A stretch of 64,000 nt of DNA from Micrococcaceae bacterium Sec5.7 (lineage in GTDB: Bacteria > Actinomycetota > Actinomycetes > Actinomycetales > Micrococcaceae). Each line of letters opens with the position of its first letter. Position 1 is the stretch's first letter. Positions 8,101 through 14,562 of this stretch are shown here, in pieces. The notes under the pieces are model-generated. The model had not been told where the DNA came from, searched no databases, and was given only the letters and a program-made list of their open reading frames with translations. The translations under genes and the position numbers were made by a program. The DNA lies in the NCBI GenBank assembly GCA_039636785.1, contig CP144169.1:2480001-2544000 (forward strand), given 5' to 3'.

Positions 8101-10038
8101 TCCGAAGGATTCGGCAAGCAGTTGTCCGGTTGACAGGGGATCAACGCCGGCCGGGAATTTCAGCCCCAGGTCATACAGGAAGAAGTCCCGGCGGTCCGCT
8201 GTCTCGATCTCAAAGGGCCGTTCGTCCAGCACCTCAAGACCAAGGTTGTGGAAGTAGGGAAGAATCTGGCTCAGGCTCTTGGGCTCGAGCATGTACAGCT
8301 TGACGCGTGCATCCTCTTCAAGGGTGGCCCCGGCCCCTTCCGGCAGGTACACATGGACACCGGGCCGCTCCGGCCTGACATCCTGGGATGTCCGCTCGGC
8401 AGCTGCGCCGTACTTTTCGAAGCGGGCGATGTCCTCCAGCGCATCTTCCACTTCGTAGTCCACGCGGTAGCTCGCCGGGAACGCCTCGGCCCAGACGCCG
8501 GCCAGTTCCTTAGTCTCGGCGTCAGCACCGCCGTCGCGCAGTACTTCAGTGATGCCTTCACTCCACGACCGGGCGGCCCGGACCAGTCGTTTCTCGAGCT
8601 CTTCGGGGTTGACGTTGCTGACGTCGGCATTCTTTGGAAGACGGATCCGGAAAAACAGCCGTGCGAGGGCTGACTCCGTCATCCGTGCCTCGTAGTCGAT
8701 CGACACGGCCTGGAACGTCTCGCGGAGCTCCTGTTCGATGCGGAGCCGGACGTTGGTGGTGTAGCGGTCGCGGGGAAGATATACGACGGCGGACATAAAC
8801 CTGCCGTAGATATCAGGTCGGAGAAACAGCCTGGTCCTGCGGCGCTCCTGGAGCCGCTGGATCCCGGTTGCAGTGGCGGCAAGATCCGGGATTTCGATCT
8901 GAAACAGTTCGTCGCGGGGGTAAGTTTCAAGGATTCCCAGCAGGTCCTTACCGGAATGCGAGTCCGGCGGGAAGCCCGCGCTGCGGAGGACAGCGTCCAC
9001 CTTTTCCCGGACAATCGGAATGTTGCGGACGGAGCCGGCGTAGGCGCTCGTGGCAAAGAGACCGATAAAGCGCTGCTCACCGTTGACGTTTCCCGCGGAG
9101 TCAAAACTCTTGACCCCGATGTAGTCAAGATATGCAGAACGGTGAACCGTGGAGCGGGAGTTTGCCTTGGTGATCACGAGGGCACGCTTCTCGCGCGCCT
9201 TTTTCCGGCCGGCTTCGGTCAGGTGCTGCAACTGATGCGAATCGGCACTCGCGCGCAACAGCCCAAGGCCGCTGTCATCACGAAGCTGCAGGACGTCCTC
9301 ACCGGAGTCATTAACGAGATCGTATTCCCGGTATCCGAGGAAGGTGAAGTTCCCCTCGTCCAGCCAGTGGAGGAGGTCCTGCGCCTGCCGCAGCTCAACG
9401 ATCTGGGCGGGGTTGGCCACCTTATCCAGATCCTGCGCGATCTGGAGTGCCTTGCTGCGCATTTTCGGCCAGTCCTCGACGGCGGCACGGACGTCGCCGA
9501 GCACCCGTCCCAAACCCTCAGTCAGCAGTGCCCGTGCCTCATCGCTGGCCCGGTCGATTTCCACAGCTATCCAGGATTCCATATGCGAGGCATTGTCTCC
9601 CTGTGCGATCAGGTGGGACATGCTGGGCAGCGCGGCGGTGTCGCCGCTGGAAATACCTATATGCGATGGAACTCTGTCTACCTTTACCAGTTCGCCGCTT
9701 TGGCGGTTGCGGGTGACCACGAACAAGGGGTGGAGCACCAGGTGGATCGCCGAATTCTGCCGGACAAGTTCCGCATTGACGGAGTCGACCAGGAAGGGCA
9801 TGTCATCCGTGACGATGTAGACCACGGTGCCGTCCGCTTCATCGACTATTTCGATGTTTGCCTTACCTGGCAACCGGGTGGTGGCTACGTCGCGGTGGGT
9901 TTCCGCCCGGGCGGCCAGCAGATCCCGCGAATAGCCGCGGGAGTCCTCTTCCGCGAGGTGCTCGTAGTAGTCCCCGAGGTAACCCTTGCGGGCTCCGATC
10001 GAAAGGGACTGATCCTCCACGCTGGATCCAGTCGACAT
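5182..10038 (-). CDS. gdhB: NAD-dependent glutamate dehydrogenase, large 180-kDa type
   Basis: 1618 residues, close to the 1.6-1.65 thousand usual for the actinobacterial/proteobacterial large NAD-GDH. ATG start with GGAGG. It oxidises L-glutamate to 2-oxoglutarate and ammonium with NAD+, feeding carbon to the TCA cycle. The long N-terminal half carries regulatory ACT-like modules. The catalytic core is recognisable by GGLRWSDRREDFRTE, the VPTGAKGGFF glycine-rich segment and the dinucleotide-binding GVGDMSGDVFGNG. It stands in a minus-strand row after the TadZ-like gene (57 bp gap) and before the pdtaS-like kinase (33 bp). Several long plus-strand ORFs inside it are GC-rich shadows. In mycobacteria GarA inhibits this enzyme; no garA is visible here. 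Confidence 0.95.
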   Translation of the reverse strand: MSTGSSVEDQSLSIGARKGYLGDYYEHLAEEDSRGYSRDLLAARAETHRDVATTRLPGKANIEIVDEADGTVVYIVTDDMPFLVDSVNAELVRQNSAIHLVLHPLFVVTRNRQSGELVKVDRVPSHIGISSGDTAALPSMSHLIAQGDNASHMESWIAVEIDRASDEARALLTEGLGRVLGDVRAAVEDWPKMRSKALQIAQDLDKVANPAQIVELRQAQDLLHWLDEGNFTFLGYREYDLVNDSGEDVLQLRDDSGLGLLRASADSHQLQHLTEAGRKKAREKRALVITKANSRSTVHRSAYLDYIGVKSFDSAGNVNGEQRFIGLFATSAYAGSVRNIPIVREKVDAVLRSAGFPPDSHSGKDLLGILETYPRDELFQIEIPDLAATATGIQRLQERRRTRLFLRPDIYGRFMSAVVYLPRDRYTTNVRLRIEQELRETFQAVSIDYEARMTESALARLFFRIRLPKNADVSNVNPEELEKRLVRAARSWSEGITEVLRDGGADAETKELAGVWAEAFPASYRVDYEVEDALEDIARFEKYGAAAERTSQDVRPERPGVHVYLPEGAGATLEEDARVKLYMLEPKSLSQILPYFHNLGLEVLDERPFEIETADRRDFFLYDLGLKFPAGVDPLSTGQLLAESFGAAVSGAVESDSFDRLALRERMHWRQIIVLRAYAKYMAQMGNTNSFEFMADTLLANPEVTRGLNALFAARFDPALPDAERDARQSAVREELAASIELVPTLDADRVLRTFVNLIESTLRTNFHQNKPYLSFKLNPAKIEGLPFPRPVFEIWVYSPRVEGVHLRFGKVARGGLRWSDRREDFRTEILGLVKAQTVKNAVIVPTGAKGGFFAKQLPNPAADRAAWMAEGIESYKTFIRGLLDLTDNLITTPDGEALVSPTDVVRHDDDDSYLVVAADKGTATFSDIANGLSAEYGFWLGDAFASGGSVGYDHKAMGITARGAWESVKRHFSELDLDTQSEPFSVVGVGDMSGDVFGNGMLLSPHIRLLAAFDHRHIFLDPAPDEAASFAERQRLFNLPRSSWDDYNQSLISNGGGVYARQAKIIPVSEQVRAALGLPEGIKQLSPPELLRAILLAPADLLYNGGIGTYVKASTESNAQVGDKANDAIRVDGRELRVKVVGEGGNLGMTQRGRIEAALQGVILNTDAIDNSAGVDCSDHEVNIKIFVDRMVAAGKLEAAERADFLASMTEEVGRLVLEDNIDQNILLLNDRMRVAEWSPSYERLMDWLEKSADLKRDLEALPSTATLRERLEQGQGLTSPELSVLAAYAKIELATSLRESDLADDPWFRQTLRDYFPKQLREKFDAELDTHPLRREIIATIVANDMINMGGITFAFRTMEETSASEVAVAKAFVALREVYELDIMVEELNSLPASFPTEHWSTIHLDIRRLLDRAVRWVLGQGSGSRPIADTVAEFKPLMDPMRARLLDYLRGDDRSRVAGWLEKARGWKLPEDLAHRWAELFESFVLLDIAKIAHVSAEPVESIAHVYYTVFNRFHADSLLERITKLPRADRWQALARAALRDDLYSTVSDMTTAVLESTSTGTPAEDRLKVWEGLNAEQLGRAKSMFDEVNSLEADDMASLSVALRLLRSIVRR

Positions 10039-10095
10039 GGATAAACGCCTCCATCACAAATTTATGGCTGCTTCATCGCAGCCCTCATGGTGAGC

Positions 10096-11409
10096 CTAGC
10101 TCTTTAGCCGACGCTTTGCTGTGGGAGAAAAGACAGAGGATCGCCGGGTTTGCTGGACAGGTGCACAAACAAGGCCAGCGATCGCATAACGCAGCGGAGA
10201 GTCCGGTGCCGCCTCAAGCAACAGTGAGCCGGACAAAAGCGCTGCATCACTGGCTGCCTGGTCCGCAGGCAGGAATGCCTGGATCGCCGAGGACGGCGCG
10301 TAACGGTCCCAGGCATCCCTGAGCTGGCGCTCGGGAGACCGGCCCACTGCAGCTGCGCGGACCTTGTTCATAACAACGTGGGGGGACGCCTGCGGGACTG
10401 CCGCCTCAAGCTCCGCCAGTCCGCGCACAAGGCGCGGCACCCCGATCGGGTCTGCGGAACCTATGGCATACACGGTATCCGCCATCTCGAGGCTGCGCAG
10501 GGTCGCAGCGTTTCGCCGTGGAGCCATCGTGTCAAAGCTGAGTTCTTCATCAGCTTCGAGGCAGAACCCGGTGTCCACCACTACTACGTCCGCGATCTCC
10601 TTTGCACGTTCCAGTACCAGCGAAAGCGCCGCGGCACGGAGCTCGGTCCATCTCTCTGCCCGGGTGATTCCGGTCAGGACCCTGAATGTTCCAGACTTTG
10701 TGGCCACAGGCATGGCGACCCGCAGCAATGCGTCCTTGTCCAGCAGCCCCTGGTCCGCCAGCCTGCAGGCCTGGGCAAGACCGGCCGCCTCATCCAGCAA
10801 GCCCAGGACGGCAGCCACGCTGGCACCGTAACTATCCGCGTCCACGAGCAACACGGATTTACCCTCGGCGGCAAGCTCGCCGGCCATATTGGCAGCGACG
10901 AGGGTCCGGCCCGGTGATCCGGCCGGTCCCCAGACAGCAATAATCTGCCCGGTTCCGAACGCCACCGGAGCGGCGTCTGCGGTGTCAGGCAGTGGCCTGA
11001 AGGCAGCGCCGGTGTCCGAGAAGCCGCTTTCGCGCGAGGTCCCCTGCCGGGATCCTGTACCCGTCAGCTGAGCCACTGCATCGGAGATCCTTGCGGCCAG
11101 GGCAGAGGACTCTACCCCGGACAAAGCGGAAGCCACACCGATCCCGCGCAGCCTGGCAGCCTCTTCCGGGCTGTCAGTCAGGGCGATGATTGCTACACCC
11201 ACTGCCCCCAGCCGGTCCACGAGGGACGCGGTGAGCTCCTCGCTGCCTTCGGCCACCACAGCTGCCCGGGCAAGCCCGCTCTGGCATGCAGCCAGCAGTT
11301 CAGACAGCTCGGTACACCTCCGAACCACGGCGACAGGACCGTGGAGCCGTTCGAGGCCACCGACCAGATCCTCCTGAGATTGCCCGACGGTCACCACGGG
11401 GATACTCAT
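10096..11409 (-). CDS. TadZ/CpaE-like ParA-family ATPase with atypical P-loop
   Basis: 437 residues. Residues 1-115 look like a receiver-type fold without clear phosphorylation acids. A SIMIBI ATPase domain follows (about 150-400) with AANMAGELAAEGKSVLLVDADSYG and DVVVVDTGF. The Walker A region reads WGPAGSPGRTL (160-170): the usual signature and P-loop lysines of KGGxGKT are absent, as in TadZ proteins that localise tight-adherence pili. It overlaps the upstream SAF-domain gene by 4 bp (ATGA), so the two are translationally coupled. A CpaB/RcpC-CpaE pair suggests surface pilus biogenesis, but no pilin, CpaF or TadBC gene lies in the window, so the role is inferred. Confidence 0.8.
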   Translation of the reverse strand: MSIPVVTVGQSQEDLVGGLERLHGPVAVVRRCTELSELLAACQSGLARAAVVAEGSEELTASLVDRLGAVGVAIIALTDSPEEAARLRGIGVASALSGVESSALAARISDAVAQLTGTGSRQGTSRESGFSDTGAAFRPLPDTADAAPVAFGTGQIIAVWGPAGSPGRTLVAANMAGELAAEGKSVLLVDADSYGASVAAVLGLLDEAAGLAQACRLADQGLLDKDALLRVAMPVATKSGTFRVLTGITRAERWTELRAAALSLVLERAKEIADVVVVDTGFCLEADEELSFDTMAPRRNAATLRSLEMADTVYAIGSADPIGVPRLVRGLAELEAAVPQASPHVVMNKVRAAAVGRSPERQLRDAWDRYAPSSAIQAFLPADQAASDAALLSGSLLLEAAPDSPLRYAIAGLVCAPVQQTRRSSVFSPTAKRRLKS

Positions 11410-12050
11410 CTGGTTCCTCCGCCCGGATTCCAGACCACGGAAATCTTCGCTCTGTTCGCCTGTGCCCCCAGCAGTGCGGGCATCTGTGTATCGGCAACCA
11501 GGACCAGCAGAACCGTGGACTTCGAAGACCCCAGGGCCGTGGAGCCGGACGTGACCTGGGAAATTTCAGCACCGGGCAACAGAAGCCTGGGCTCGCTGAA
11601 ACCATTGCGGGTATCGGGGAGCGCCACCCAGACGTCTACCAGTGTGCCCGCAACGGCCTGGTCCGGGAGCGCTTCCTCTATGGTGACCGAAACGGGCTTG
11701 CGGTCAAGTGCGTCCACCTGTCCCAGGCTCGCCCGGGGCACGAGCAGTTCCTTGCCTATGCGCTGGACAGCAACCATCCCTTCAGGAATCCCCGCTTCAA
11801 CGGTGATGTAGTGTGTCTGAACGTCGCCCAGCCGCACTTTGACCCGGTTCAAGTTATCCGGCGTAAGCTTCTCCCCCACGGCGATCGCTTCGCGTGCCGC
11901 ATACACCTCAGTGGTCTGGTCTGCGCTGGTCACCAGCGAAATCACGCCGACAACCGACGCCAGAACCAGAAGGATGCCGACAAGCAGCCGGGGGTCCTTC
12001 CATGACGGCTTTTTCAGACGGGCTCCCGTAACCGCTGCGGTAACACTCAT
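11406..12050 (-). CDS. SAF-domain protein, CpaB/RcpC-like
   Basis: 214 residues. A basic N-terminus precedes one transmembrane helix (about 20-42, LLVGILLVLASVVGVISLV). A SAF domain follows (about 46-110: YAAREAIAVGEKLTPDNLNRVKV), then a C-terminal RcpC-like extracytoplasmic region. CpaB/RcpC proteins take part in assembly of Flp/Tad pili. The start ATG is shared with a divergent region of about 157 bp facing the small DNA-binding protein gene, and the stop overlaps the start of the TadZ-like gene. Confidence 0.8.
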   Translation of the reverse strand: MSVTAAVTGARLKKPSWKDPRLLVGILLVLASVVGVISLVTSADQTTEVYAAREAIAVGEKLTPDNLNRVKVRLGDVQTHYITVEAGIPEGMVAVQRIGKELLVPRASLGQVDALDRKPVSVTIEEALPDQAVAGTLVDVWVALPDTRNGFSEPRLLLPGAEISQVTSGSTALGSSKSTVLLVLVADTQMPALLGAQANRAKISVVWNPGGGTR

Positions 12051-12207
12051 TCGATCTGATCCCCTTGTCCGTGCCGGCCGGACGGCTATCTGCTCCGGAC
12101 ATCATCATTGTTACGGCAAAGAGGCCGGATCGGAAAGTCACAGACCCAAACAACACCAAACTGTGGATAACCGCACCACCCGGCGTCATTGATGGCAAAA
12201 TGGATAC

Positions 12208-12423
12208 ATGCCCCGATTCCTCACCCTTGCAGATGTTGCCGAACAGCTTCAGATCAATTCACCGGCCGCCTATGCCCTGGTCCGTAGCGGAGAGCTCAAG
12301 GCCATCCAGGTGGGCGGGCGCGGCCAATGGCGCGTTGAGGAAAAAATGCTGGAGCAGTACATCGACGAGCGCTATGCCGAAGCCAGCCGCATGATCGAGG
12401 AATCAAAAGCCAAGTCAGTCTGA
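12208..12423 (+). CDS. small helix-turn-helix DNA-binding protein, MerR/excisionase (BldC-like) type
   Basis: 71 residues consisting almost only of a winged helix: LTLADVAEQLQIN, AYALVRSGELKAIQVGGRGQWRV, then an acidic/charged helix. This is the Xis/MerR N-terminal fold found in BldC-type developmental regulators, which bind DNA as head-to-tail arrays on direct repeats. No ribosome site is obvious before the ATG, so a leaderless message is possible. It is not next to an integrase, so a phage excisionase role is unlikely. Three phased direct repeats lie 0.7 kb downstream and are a candidate target (inference). Confidence 0.85.
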   Translation: MPRFLTLADVAEQLQINSPAAYALVRSGELKAIQVGGRGQWRVEEKMLEQYIDERYAEASRMIEESKAKSV

Positions 12424-12447
12424 CATGGCAGGTCCACTCTCCGCTGC

Positions 12448-13020
12448 CTACATTTCACCGGATCTGAGCGATCTCAAGGCTCCCAACGCACTAAACGGAA
12501 CAGTCGACATCTGACTCACGCTGCCGGAACGCCTGGCCTCCCCGGGCTGGGTTATGGCCAGGTCAAAGAAGTCCCGCCCAACCCTGTCAATCACGCCGCT
12601 TAGACTGGCCTCGCCGGTTGAACCACACCCCAGAATGACTGTCAGCCCGGACCTGTCACGGGCCAGTCCCCGCAAGGCGCTGGCCAGTCCCAGTTTCTGC
12701 CTGACTGTTGAAGGCTCGCCGACCGCCAGCCGGCCAAGTCCCACGTACCGCGCCGCCGAGGCGTACGGAATCAGAACCTGCTGTTGCTCTTCGTTGAGCA
12801 CCAGTCCGTCGGCGCCCGCATGGCTCAGCATCCCCTCAAAAGCCGAGCCCGACGCGAGGTGCACACCGATGCGCCGGCCAAGCGAGCCACGGAGCCGGTC
12901 CGCCAGTTCAATCGAGGCTGTATCCACTCTGGCGCGCTCGGTAATTTCTGCTTCCAGCCCGATCCTGTCTCCAGCGGCAAACTGTGCCTCCATGTCATCA
13001 AACAGAGCATCCCAACGCAT
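12448..13020 (-). CDS. hypothetical protein with Sm/LSm-like core
   Basis: 190 residues if started at the ATG at 13020 (MRWDALFDDM); a TTG at 13086 would add 22 residues of unconvincing sequence, and neither has a good ribosome site. Residues 50-97 (RRIGVHLASGSAFEGMLSHAG, then DGLVLN and VLIPYASAARYVGL) resemble the five-stranded Sm fold: a first strand pair with conserved G and a second I-P segment. This is my pattern reading, not a known assignment. No membrane segments. Convergent with the small HTH gene and divergent from the LysM gene across a repeat-bearing region. Confidence 0.7.
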   Translation of the reverse strand: MRWDALFDDMEAQFAAGDRIGLEAEITERARVDTASIELADRLRGSLGRRIGVHLASGSAFEGMLSHAGADGLVLNEEQQQVLIPYASAARYVGLGRLAVGEPSTVRQKLGLASALRGLARDRSGLTVILGCGSTGEASLSGVIDRVGRDFFDLAITQPGEARRSGSVSQMSTVPFSALGALRSLRSGEM

Positions 13021-13087
13021 GGCGCCAGCGTAGGCCGGACGGGCCCACGGGTCAATTCGCGGGATTTCCAACAATCGTCTGGACAAA

Positions 13088-13103
13088 CATCACTGAAGTG
13101 ATG
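13088..13103. promoter_or_regulatory. inverted repeat, candidate operator
   Basis: CATCACT-GA-AGTGATG is a 7-bp perfect inverted repeat with a 2-bp centre in the divergent region between the Sm-like gene and the LysM gene, 18 bp before the phased direct repeats. Confidence 0.45.
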
Positions 13104-13120
13104 CAAACTATGTTTATATT

Positions 13121-13150
13121 CATCAAACACCATCAAATCGCATCAAACAC
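13121..13150 (+). promoter_or_regulatory. three phased 10-bp direct repeats upstream of LysM gene
   Basis: CATCAAACAC, CATCAAATCG and CATCAAACAC follow one another without gap, one helical turn apart, ending 20 bp before the ATG of the LysM gene. Such head-to-tail AT-rich repeats suit oligomerising MerR-fold regulators of BldC type, and one such protein is encoded nearby. Position close to the start suggests repression. Confidence 0.5.
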
Positions 13151-13170
13151 ACCCTAAGGAGCTGGAGGCC

Positions 13171-13992
13171 ATGCAAGCACTGTCTCCCCGGCCAGTCAGA
13201 TCCGACGCAGCCATGGCAGTCGTCATTTTGCTGCTGGGCCTGTTTCTGACCCTTACAGGCGCCAATCTCATCGAGAGATGGCACATTTCAGCTTTCCGTC
13301 GGCAGTCCCTCGGCTTCGAGGATCTGCTGGGAATCGTGGCGAACACCGTGGGTCTGGTGATGGTTGTCTGGTGGGTAATTTCCTTGCTCATCGCCTTCGC
13401 TGCCGCCGTTCTTGAGAAATGCGGCAGTAAGCGCGCAGCAGCTGCAACAGGCAGATACAGCCCGGCGTTCATGCGACGGCTGGCTCTGGCCGCGCTGGGG
13501 ATTCAACTGATCTCTGCCCCGCTCGCCAACGCGGAGACGCTCCCGGCGGGCCCCGGCTGGAGCCCAACCCAGCAGGTGGCGGCCGCTGCGGCGTGGGCTC
13601 CGACGGGTGCCGGGGAGTCCGTTCAGCTGCAACATCCAACGGTGGCGCCCGCCGCCCCGTCCCCCGCAGAACTTCCGCCCGGTGCGGCTGGGCTGCCACC
13701 GGATCTCAAGCCCCGTTGGAAACCCAGCTCTCCTGTTGCTGAGCCCGGCCTGGTTGTGGCGCATCCCATCCGTGCGTCACAGGACAGCGGCAGCGCTGGC
13801 ACCGGCGGCGTCACGGTGCTCGCAGGAGACTCTCTCTGGAGTATTGCGGCCCGCGATCTTGGCCCCACGGCTTCCGACGTCGACATCGCCTTGCATTGGC
13901 CCCGCTGGTACCAGGCCAACAGGGCAGCCATCGGTGAGTATCCCGACGTTCTACTACCCGGCCAGATCCTCAAGTCGCCGTCCGCGGTCTAG
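13171..13992 (+). CDS. LysM-domain membrane protein
   Basis: 273 residues, ATG with AAGGAGCTGGAGG upstream. Two transmembrane helices (about 14-35 and 50-75), a third hydrophobic stretch (about 92-112) ending in an ANA-like site, then a Pro/Ala-rich extracytoplasmic linker. The C-terminal LysM-like domain (about 213-268) contains VTVLAGDSLWSIAARDLG and VLLPGQIL. LysM domains bind peptidoglycan, so the protein probably ties the membrane to the wall. Related architectures are common next to the Rv3235/secA block in actinobacteria. The next gene starts 38 bp downstream, suggesting co-transcription. Confidence 0.85.
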   Translation: MQALSPRPVRSDAAMAVVILLLGLFLTLTGANLIERWHISAFRRQSLGFEDLLGIVANTVGLVMVVWWVISLLIAFAAAVLEKCGSKRAAAATGRYSPAFMRRLALAALGIQLISAPLANAETLPAGPGWSPTQQVAAAAAWAPTGAGESVQLQHPTVAPAAPSPAELPPGAAGLPPDLKPRWKPSSPVAEPGLVVAHPIRASQDSGSAGTGGVTVLAGDSLWSIAARDLGPTASDVDIALHWPRWYQANRAAIGEYPDVLLPGQILKSPSAV

Positions 13993-14030
13993 TTGCCGAC
14001 ATGCATCCCCGATCAAGCAAAGGAACCACA

Positions 14031-14465
14031 ATGAGTGCCGTAACTTCCATTCGCACCCGTGCGGACACCAGCTCCCCGCAGGATCCGCCTTTCCTTCAGC
14101 TACGGGCAGCAGACGAAGGCCGGGAAATCAGTGCAATAACCCGGAATACCGTCCAGGCTGCCATCGAAGTCCTCGCCGGGACGCGGCCGGTCCAGCAATT
14201 GGCCCGACGACTCGATCAGCGCTGCCTCAATGCCCTTCAGCACCGGGCGTCATTGATCCGGCGCGAAGCCGCCAACAGCTCGTTCCCAGCCGTGAAACGG
14301 CTCCACCGGAATCCCGCCGTGCGGTCGGTCCGGGTGTGCGAAGTTTCGCCGGACGTATATGAGGCAAGTGCCGTCGTCGTTGATGAACTGAGGGCCCGGG
14401 CCGTAGCCGTCAGGCTGGAACGCAGCAAGCAGGTGTGGCGCATTACTGCCTTGGAAATCGGCTGA
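14031..14465 (+). CDS. Rv3235-family protein
   Basis: 144 residues starting at ATG 14031 with AAAGGAA nine bases before it; a GTG at 14001 would precede this site and is unlikely. Residues 40-144 resemble the Rv3235 family (DUF6459): helix with VQAAIEVLAGTRPVQQLARRL, then strands with RSVRVCEVSPDVYEASAVV and a final AVRLERSKQVWRITALEIG. The family is found next to secA in actinobacteria, as here, and its fold recalls NTF2-like proteins, but its function is unknown. No signal peptide or membrane helix. Confidence 0.85.
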   Translation: MSAVTSIRTRADTSSPQDPPFLQLRAADEGREISAITRNTVQAAIEVLAGTRPVQQLARRLDQRCLNALQHRASLIRREAANSSFPAVKRLHRNPAVRSVRVCEVSPDVYEASAVVVDELRARAVAVRLERSKQVWRITALEIG

Positions 14466-14490
14466 AGCGCGCGGCCGAGCAGTCGCGCAA

Positions 14491-14528
14491 ACAAGTGGGA
14501 CCGGAACATTCGTTCCGGTCCCACTTGT
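14491..14528. terminator. bidirectional terminator between Rv3235-family gene and secA
   Basis: Perfect 16-bp stem (14491-14506 with 14513-14528), loop CATTCG, followed on the plus strand by TTTT. It lies between convergent gene ends. Confidence 0.85.
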
Positions 14529-14562
14529 TTTGCTGACGACTTGCCTGCCAGGCGATTTGGAC

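Noticed and set aside
8956..10044. 362-residue plus-strand ORF inside the GDH gene
   Set aside because: Antisense shadow of a strongly conserved gene; GC-rich codon structure produces long open frames on the other strand.
12208..12423. Phage excisionase
   Set aside because: No integrase or phage genes nearby; a stand-alone MerR/BldC-type regulator fits better.
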